Assembly: GCA_027306755.1 (NCBI GenBank)
Contig: DAHUZE010000060.1
Location: 1 to 36,899, forward strand
Reading direction: 5' to 3'
Length of the DNA stretch: 36,899 nt
Source: Acidimicrobiaceae bacterium
GTDB taxonomy: Bacteria; Actinomycetota; Acidimicrobiia; Acidimicrobiales; RAAP-2
In this document: in pieces, positions 32,722-36,899 of the stretch
Position numbering within the stretch: position 1 is the stretch's first letter
Layout of the letters: every line of letters starts with the position of its first letter
Program-made: the position numbers and the translations under genes
The notes under the pieces: model-generated
What the model saw: only the letters and a program-made list of their open reading frames with translations
Told to the model about the DNA's origin: nothing
Database searches by the model: none

Positions 32722-35145
32722 TCACCGCCCGGCGCCGGGAGCATCGCCGGGCGCCGAGTCCCCGACGATCGGGGGGGCGTAGAGCCGGCGTGACAGGCGG
32801 CGGGCCGCTCCGCCGGCCACCAGCTGGCGCAGCGCCTCGCCGAACACCCCGGGGCCCCAGTATCGGGCGCCGACGACGCGTGCCAGCTCCTGGCGATCCA
32901 TCGCGCCGTTCTCTCGCAATGCGCGCTCGATGGCGACGATCTCGTGATCGAGCGCATCCTCGGCCGAGGTGCCGGCCGCTGTGGACCCGAACGCCCGGCC
33001 CAGGTGGCCCGGCCCAGGCCGGTATCGGCGGATTCCCTGCTGTCCGCGCGTACCGCAGCGCTCTACACCGGACCGGATGCGCGCCGCATCCGCCGCCGCC
33101 TCGTTCCGGGCGCGGACATCGCGGTCCTCGCCGCCCCCGGCGTGGGGAGCGCCGCCCGTCCGGACGCCTTGCTCCCCGCGTTCGGCCACCGCCCGGGCCT
33201 GCTGGCCCGCCGCCTCCAGGCGGTATTGGAGCGACCGCGCCTGTTCGGGCGCCTCGTCCGCGCGGCGCCCGGCGTCCGCCGCGGCTTCCGTGCGCCCGGC
33301 GACGTTGCTCTCGATGGCCTCCGCCCGGTGATCGTGCATGGCCGCCCAGAACTGGTGGACCGGGGCCTCGATCTCCGAGCGCGTCCCTTCGCCTGTACGG
33401 GCGCCCTCGGGCACTGCCTTGTGCCCGTGGCTCCCCTCGGCCACCAGCGCCCGCTGCTCGGCGCTACGGGCGCGCTCGAGGGCGACGGCTGTGGGCGTGC
33501 CGCCCTGCGGCAAACTGGCACGGGACTCCGCCGCCGCGGCCCGGTGCTCGGCAGCACGTCCCCGGTGCTCGGCAGCGCCAGCCTGAGCGCTGACGCTCCC
33601 CGACGGCCCTGCCGCATCGTCGCCCCCCGCCATCGGCTGTGGCGCCCCGTCGCCCGCGCCGGCCGGGCCGCTGGCGTCCGCCGGTGAAGTCGTGTCCTCC
33701 GCTTCCTCCGCGGTCAGGGGCGTCGCGATGTCCTCGAGCTGCGCCTGTTCGGCCTTCACGCCGAAGGCCAGCTCGGCGACCCCGCCCGCTGCCATCAGTC
33801 CCGCTCCGATGAGGAAGGCGACGCCCACCAGACCCTTGGATCCGGTTGCGATCATGGGCCCGAAGAGGAGGGGGCCGGTGATGCCGCCGACGGCGGTGCC
33901 GATGGCGTAGAAGAAGGCGATCGACAGCGCGCGGGACTCCATCGGGAAGATCTCCGAGGAGGTGAGGTAGGCAGCGCTCGCTCCGGCTGAAGCCAGCAGG
34001 AACGTGGCCATCACGACCACGATGAAGGTCCACTTGTTGAGCCATCCCGTCTCCACGAACAGCCCGGCCAGCAGGAGCCCGAGGACGGCGGAGCCGATGT
34101 ACGTGCCGCTGATCATCGGGATGCGTCCCACGCTGTCGAACAAGCGTCCGAGCACGAGAGGCCCGACGAAGTTGGCGGCGGCGTACATGATCAGGAAGAC
34201 CGGCGTGGACCCCGAGGACACCCCGAAGAATTTGGTCATCAAGGTTCCGAGGTTGAACGTGATGCCGTTGTAAATGAAGGCCTGGCCGACGAACAGGGAC
34301 AAGCAGAGAATGGATCTGGCCGGATACTGCTTGAATGCGGCGCGGGCGATGACGCGGAAGCCGATGGTGCGCCGCTGACGGACCTTGAGCGTCCGGTGGA
34401 CCGGATCGAGCCGGGCGCCGGTGCGCTCTTGGACGTCCGCCTCGATCCGGTCCACGATGGCCTCGGCCTCGGCCTCGCGCCCGTGGATGAACAGCCAGCG
34501 GGGGCTTTCGGGAACATGGCGGCGGACACCCATGACCGCGGCAGCCAGCACGATGCCGAGCACGAAGGTGAGCCGCCAGCCGATGTCGGCGGGGAACAGC
34601 GACTCGTCCAGGAACAGCAGAGCCAGGGCGGAGCCGAGGATCGACCCGATCCAGTACGAGCCGTTGATGATCAGGTCGATGCGCCCGCGGGCCCGTGCCG
34701 GTATGAGCTCGTCGATCGCCGAGTTGATCGCCGCGTACTCCCCCCCGATCCCCGCCCCGGTCAGCATCCGGAACAGGTAGAAGAACCACGGTGCGAACGA
34801 GAACGCGGTGACAGCGGTTGCCACCATGTACAGGCCGAGGGTGAGGAGGAAGAGCTTCTTGCGGCCGAAGCGGTCGGTGAGGTGGCCGAAGACGAGTGCG
34901 CCGGCGCAAGCGCCCACCACATAGAGCGCGGCGGCCACGCCGATACCTGCGGGACTGATCGACAGGCCGCTGGCGTGCTGCGTGAGGCGCGATGCCACCG
35001 ACCCGACGATGGTTACCTCGAGCCCGTCGAGGACCCAGGCCGTCCCGAGGCCGAGCACGATGCGCCAGTGGAACCGGCTCCAGGGCAGGCGGTCGAGACG
35101 GGAGGGGATCTTGGTCTCGATCACGGCCAGCTGCACGTCACTCAC
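32722..35145 (-). CDS. MFS transporter (sugar-porter-like) with long cytoplasmic C-terminal extension
   Basis: GHLTDRFGRKKLFLLTLGLYM, RMLTGAGIGGEYAAINSAIDELIPARARGRID, RRHVPESPRWL; same frame continues ~345 aa as Ala/Glu/Arg-rich coiled coil and winged-helix-like tail. GTG 35145 with GGGAGG SD. Confidence 0.88.
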   Translation of the reverse strand: MSDVQLAVIETKIPSRLDRLPWSRFHWRIVLGLGTAWVLDGLEVTIVGSVASRLTQHASGLSISPAGIGVAAALYVVGACAGALVFGHLTDRFGRKKLFLLTLGLYMVATAVTAFSFAPWFFYLFRMLTGAGIGGEYAAINSAIDELIPARARGRIDLIINGSYWIGSILGSALALLFLDESLFPADIGWRLTFVLGIVLAAAVMGVRRHVPESPRWLFIHGREAEAEAIVDRIEADVQERTGARLDPVHRTLKVRQRRTIGFRVIARAAFKQYPARSILCLSLFVGQAFIYNGITFNLGTLMTKFFGVSSGSTPVFLIMYAAANFVGPLVLGRLFDSVGRIPMISGTYIGSAVLGLLLAGLFVETGWLNKWTFIVVVMATFLLASAGASAAYLTSSEIFPMESRALSIAFFYAIGTAVGGITGPLLFGPMIATGSKGLVGVAFLIGAGLMAAGGVAELAFGVKAEQAQLEDIATPLTAEEAEDTTSPADASGPAGAGDGAPQPMAGGDDAAGPSGSVSAQAGAAEHRGRAAEHRAAAAESRASLPQGGTPTAVALERARSAEQRALVAEGSHGHKAVPEGARTGEGTRSEIEAPVHQFWAAMHDHRAEAIESNVAGRTEAAADAGRRADEAPEQARSLQYRLEAAGQQARAVAERGEQGVRTGGAPHAGGGEDRDVRARNEAAADAARIRSGVERCGTRGQQGIRRYRPGPGHLGRAFGSTAAGTSAEDALDHEIVAIERALRENGAMDRQELARVVGARYWGPGVFGEALRQLVAGGAARRLSRRLYAPPIVGDSAPGDAPGAGR

Positions 35146-35183
35146 CGGACCGCCTCCCAGTCCGAGCACGCCGACCACCCCGC

Positions 35184-35189
35184 TACCGT
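35184..35189 (+). promoter_or_regulatory. Candidate leaderless -10 TACCGT (small hypothetical)
   Basis: 7 nt upstream of ATG 35197. Confidence 0.4.
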
Positions 35190-35196
35190 TGCCGTG

Positions 35197-35511
35197 ATGC
35201 TCGCCTGCCGCGTGCTCGGCCACAGGCCGGCCTTCCGGGCCGAGGGAGAGGTCATGCGCTGGGCGTGCGAGCGCGGGTGCGGGGCCGCAGGGGAGAAGCA
35301 GTACGGATCGGCGGACGCCGCCACGCGGTACGCGGCAGCGCTCGACCGTCGCGGCGATCGCACACTCGGCCGCGGGGCTCCGCTCTTCGGGCTGTTCCCC
35401 CTGCGCATCTGGCACTGGTGGCGGACGCGCCGGCGGGATGCCGGGTCTGGCCGAGGCAGCGCAGCGCGAGGCGGCGAGGATGCCCCCTCGGGCGGGGAGG
35501 CCGTACCCTGA
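35197..35511 (+). CDS. Small conserved-looking hypothetical protein
   Basis: MLACRVLGHRPAFRAEGEVMRWACERGCGAAGEKQYGSADAATRYAAALDRR...GLFPLRIWHWW; promoter-like TACCGT 7 nt upstream. Confidence 0.6.
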   Translation: MLACRVLGHRPAFRAEGEVMRWACERGCGAAGEKQYGSADAATRYAAALDRRGDRTLGRGAPLFGLFPLRIWHWWRTRRRDAGSGRGSAARGGEDAPSGGEAVP

Positions 35512-35673
35512 GCGCCACCGTTCCCCGGCGGCCGTCGAGCCGCCGTGCTCCCAGTGGTCCTCCGATGGATCTCGAGGCGTGCCACGGCACGACCGCTGGT
35601 ACCCTGAGGTCCGAGCTCGCAACCACCGTGATGCGGCGGAGTCCGCGCCCCGCACCGGCATGATGAAGCGCCG

Positions 35674-36330
35674 ATGACCGAACGCCCCCCGGCCTTCGCT
35701 GAGGACCCCTGCACTGCGGCGTACTACGACCGCCGGGCCGGCGAGTACGACGAGTGGTATCGGGACCAAGGCGTGTTCGCGGCCCGGGAGCGGCCGGGTT
35801 GGGCCGACGCGGTCGCCGAGCTGCAGGCCGTGGTCGCGTCTCTTAGCCCGTGCCGGACGCTCGACGTAGCCTGCGGCTCGGGCTTCCTCACCCGCAGCCT
35901 GGCCGGCGTGGTGATGGCGCTGGACCGCAGCCCAGCCATGGCGGCCGTTGCGCGGCCGCGCTTACCGGGCGAAGGGAGGCTGGTCGTGGCCGACGCGCTG
36001 TCTCTGCCCGTGGCCTCCGCCAGTCTGGACCGGGTCTTCACCGGCCACTTCTACGGCCACCTTCCCGCCGCCGAGCGGGAGCGGTTCCTGTCCGAGGCCC
36101 GCCGTGTGGCCCCCGAACTGGTGGTCGTGGACTCGGGGCGGGGTCCGGACTCCCCGGCTGACGGCTGGCAGTGGCGGGTGCTCAACGACGGGTCGCGCCA
36201 CCGCGTCTACAAGCGGTACTTCTCCGGGCCGCAGCTGGCCGCCGAGCTGGACGGCGAGGTCCTGCTGGACGGCCGGTGGTTCGTGGTCGCCCGCGCCCCG
36301 CTCCTCCGGTGGCCCACACCGCCCCGGTGA
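35674..36330 (+). CDS. SAM-dependent methyltransferase (class I)
   Basis: AAYYDRRAGEYDEWY; CRTLDVACGSGFLTRSLAG; VVMALDRSPAM; VADALSLPVASASLDRVFTGHFYGHL. Confidence 0.88.
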   Translation: MTERPPAFAEDPCTAAYYDRRAGEYDEWYRDQGVFAARERPGWADAVAELQAVVASLSPCRTLDVACGSGFLTRSLAGVVMALDRSPAMAAVARPRLPGEGRLVVADALSLPVASASLDRVFTGHFYGHLPAAERERFLSEARRVAPELVVVDSGRGPDSPADGWQWRVLNDGSRHRVYKRYFSGPQLAAELDGEVLLDGRWFVVARAPLLRWPTPPR

Positions 36331-36340
36331 CGGCCCCGGG

Positions 36341-36899
36341 TCAGTGGACGGCCAACGCCAGGAGTGCCAGCGCGATCGACACCGGGGCCACGACCGCGCC
36401 CAACACGCTGTACCGCCATACGCTGGGTGCCGCGTCCACCGTGCGTGAGACCTGCAGCCACAGGATGGCCGACAGCGAGCCGGTGACGGCCAGGTTCGGC
36501 CCGAGGTTGAGCCCGATCAGCAGGGCGTGCGCCTGCGCCGGTGGGCGGGCAGCCAGCAAGGAGGCCGCGGGGAGATTGTTGACCACCACGCTGGCCACCG
36601 CCCCGGCCACCGCGGTCGCGGCTGAAGAGGCATGGCCCAGCAACTGGGCAGGCCCGGACCAGATCCGTCCCAGCGTTCCGAAGCACGCGGCCACCGAGAA
36701 CAGCCCCCCCACCATCGGGAGGTTCACCGTCCCTTCCAACCGGCGCAGCGTGAGGCGGCGCCGCCAGAGGCTCCATGCCGCGGCGGCCGCCCCGGCCGCC
36801 AGGGCCACGATCGCCCCCCCCGCAGGGGAAAGAACCAGCATGGCCACGATGGCGGCCAGCACCCCCACCAGGCCGGGGCCGACCCGGACGTGCACGGGC
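36341..36899 (-). CDS. ArsB/NhaD/SLC13-type permease, C-terminal part (cut by right edge)
   Basis: GAVASVVVNNLPAASLLAA...HALLIGLNLGPNLAVTGSLSAILWLQVSR. The M at 36895 is probably internal. Confidence 0.78.
   Translation of the reverse strand, partial: PVHVRVGPGLVGVLAAIVAMLVLSPAGGAIVALAAGAAAAAWSLWRRRLTLRRLEGTVNLPMVGGLFSVAACFGTLGRIWSGPAQLLGHASSAATAVAGAVASVVVNNLPAASLLAARPPAQAHALLIGLNLGPNLAVTGSLSAILWLQVSRTVDAAPSVWRYSVLGAVVAPVSIALALLALAVH

Noticed and set aside
34396-35196. Upstream part of ORF 34396-35511
   Set aside because: Antisense to the MFS core; only the segment from about 35197 looks like a real small protein.
1-36899. tRNA/rRNA genes, IS elements, integrase or prophage genes
   Set aside because: None recognised by eye; tRNAscan-SE and ISfinder searches would be needed to exclude them.

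Overview
GC-rich actinobacterial chromosomal window, probably Acidimicrobiia-like (an inference from gene content only). The left ~16 kb is a split type IV pilus locus: a pilin at the left edge, a pilM-pilN fusion plus pilO and a tiny RDPF-motif secreted protein on the minus strand, a stand-alone pilT, a prepilin peptidase-like gene, and pilB / MshEN-pilT / pilC on the plus strand. Next come a flippase-like membrane protein, a fused PafB-PafC-type double-WYL regulator, a MobF/TrwC-type relaxase without a helicase domain convergent with a VirD4-like coupling ATPase without obvious TM helices (no T4SS or integrase seen), a histone H1-like Lys/Ala protein, cofC, gpsA, a class III cyclase, a GH38 alpha-mannosidase, an RNase HII-like gene, a DMT-type transporter, a PPOX/F420-type oxidoreductase, an MFS transporter with a ~345-aa coiled-coil plus winged-helix-like tail, a methyltransferase and an ArsB/SLC13-type permease cut by the right edge. 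The observations most worth checking are: (1) a prepilin peptidase with no GxGD aspartate motif; (2) the PilM-PilN fusion and mini-PilP-like protein; (3) an RNase HII with Glu->Val in the DEDD active site plus a VALPE repeat insert and a candidate coupled leader peptide; (4) an orphan relaxase/TM-less coupling protein pair; (5) an MFS transporter with a DNA-binding-like tail; (6) a recurrent TANNNT motif 6-8 nt upstream of start codons, suggesting widespread leaderless transcription. No tRNA, rRNA, CRISPR array or IS element was recognised. All calls are by eye; no searches were run.
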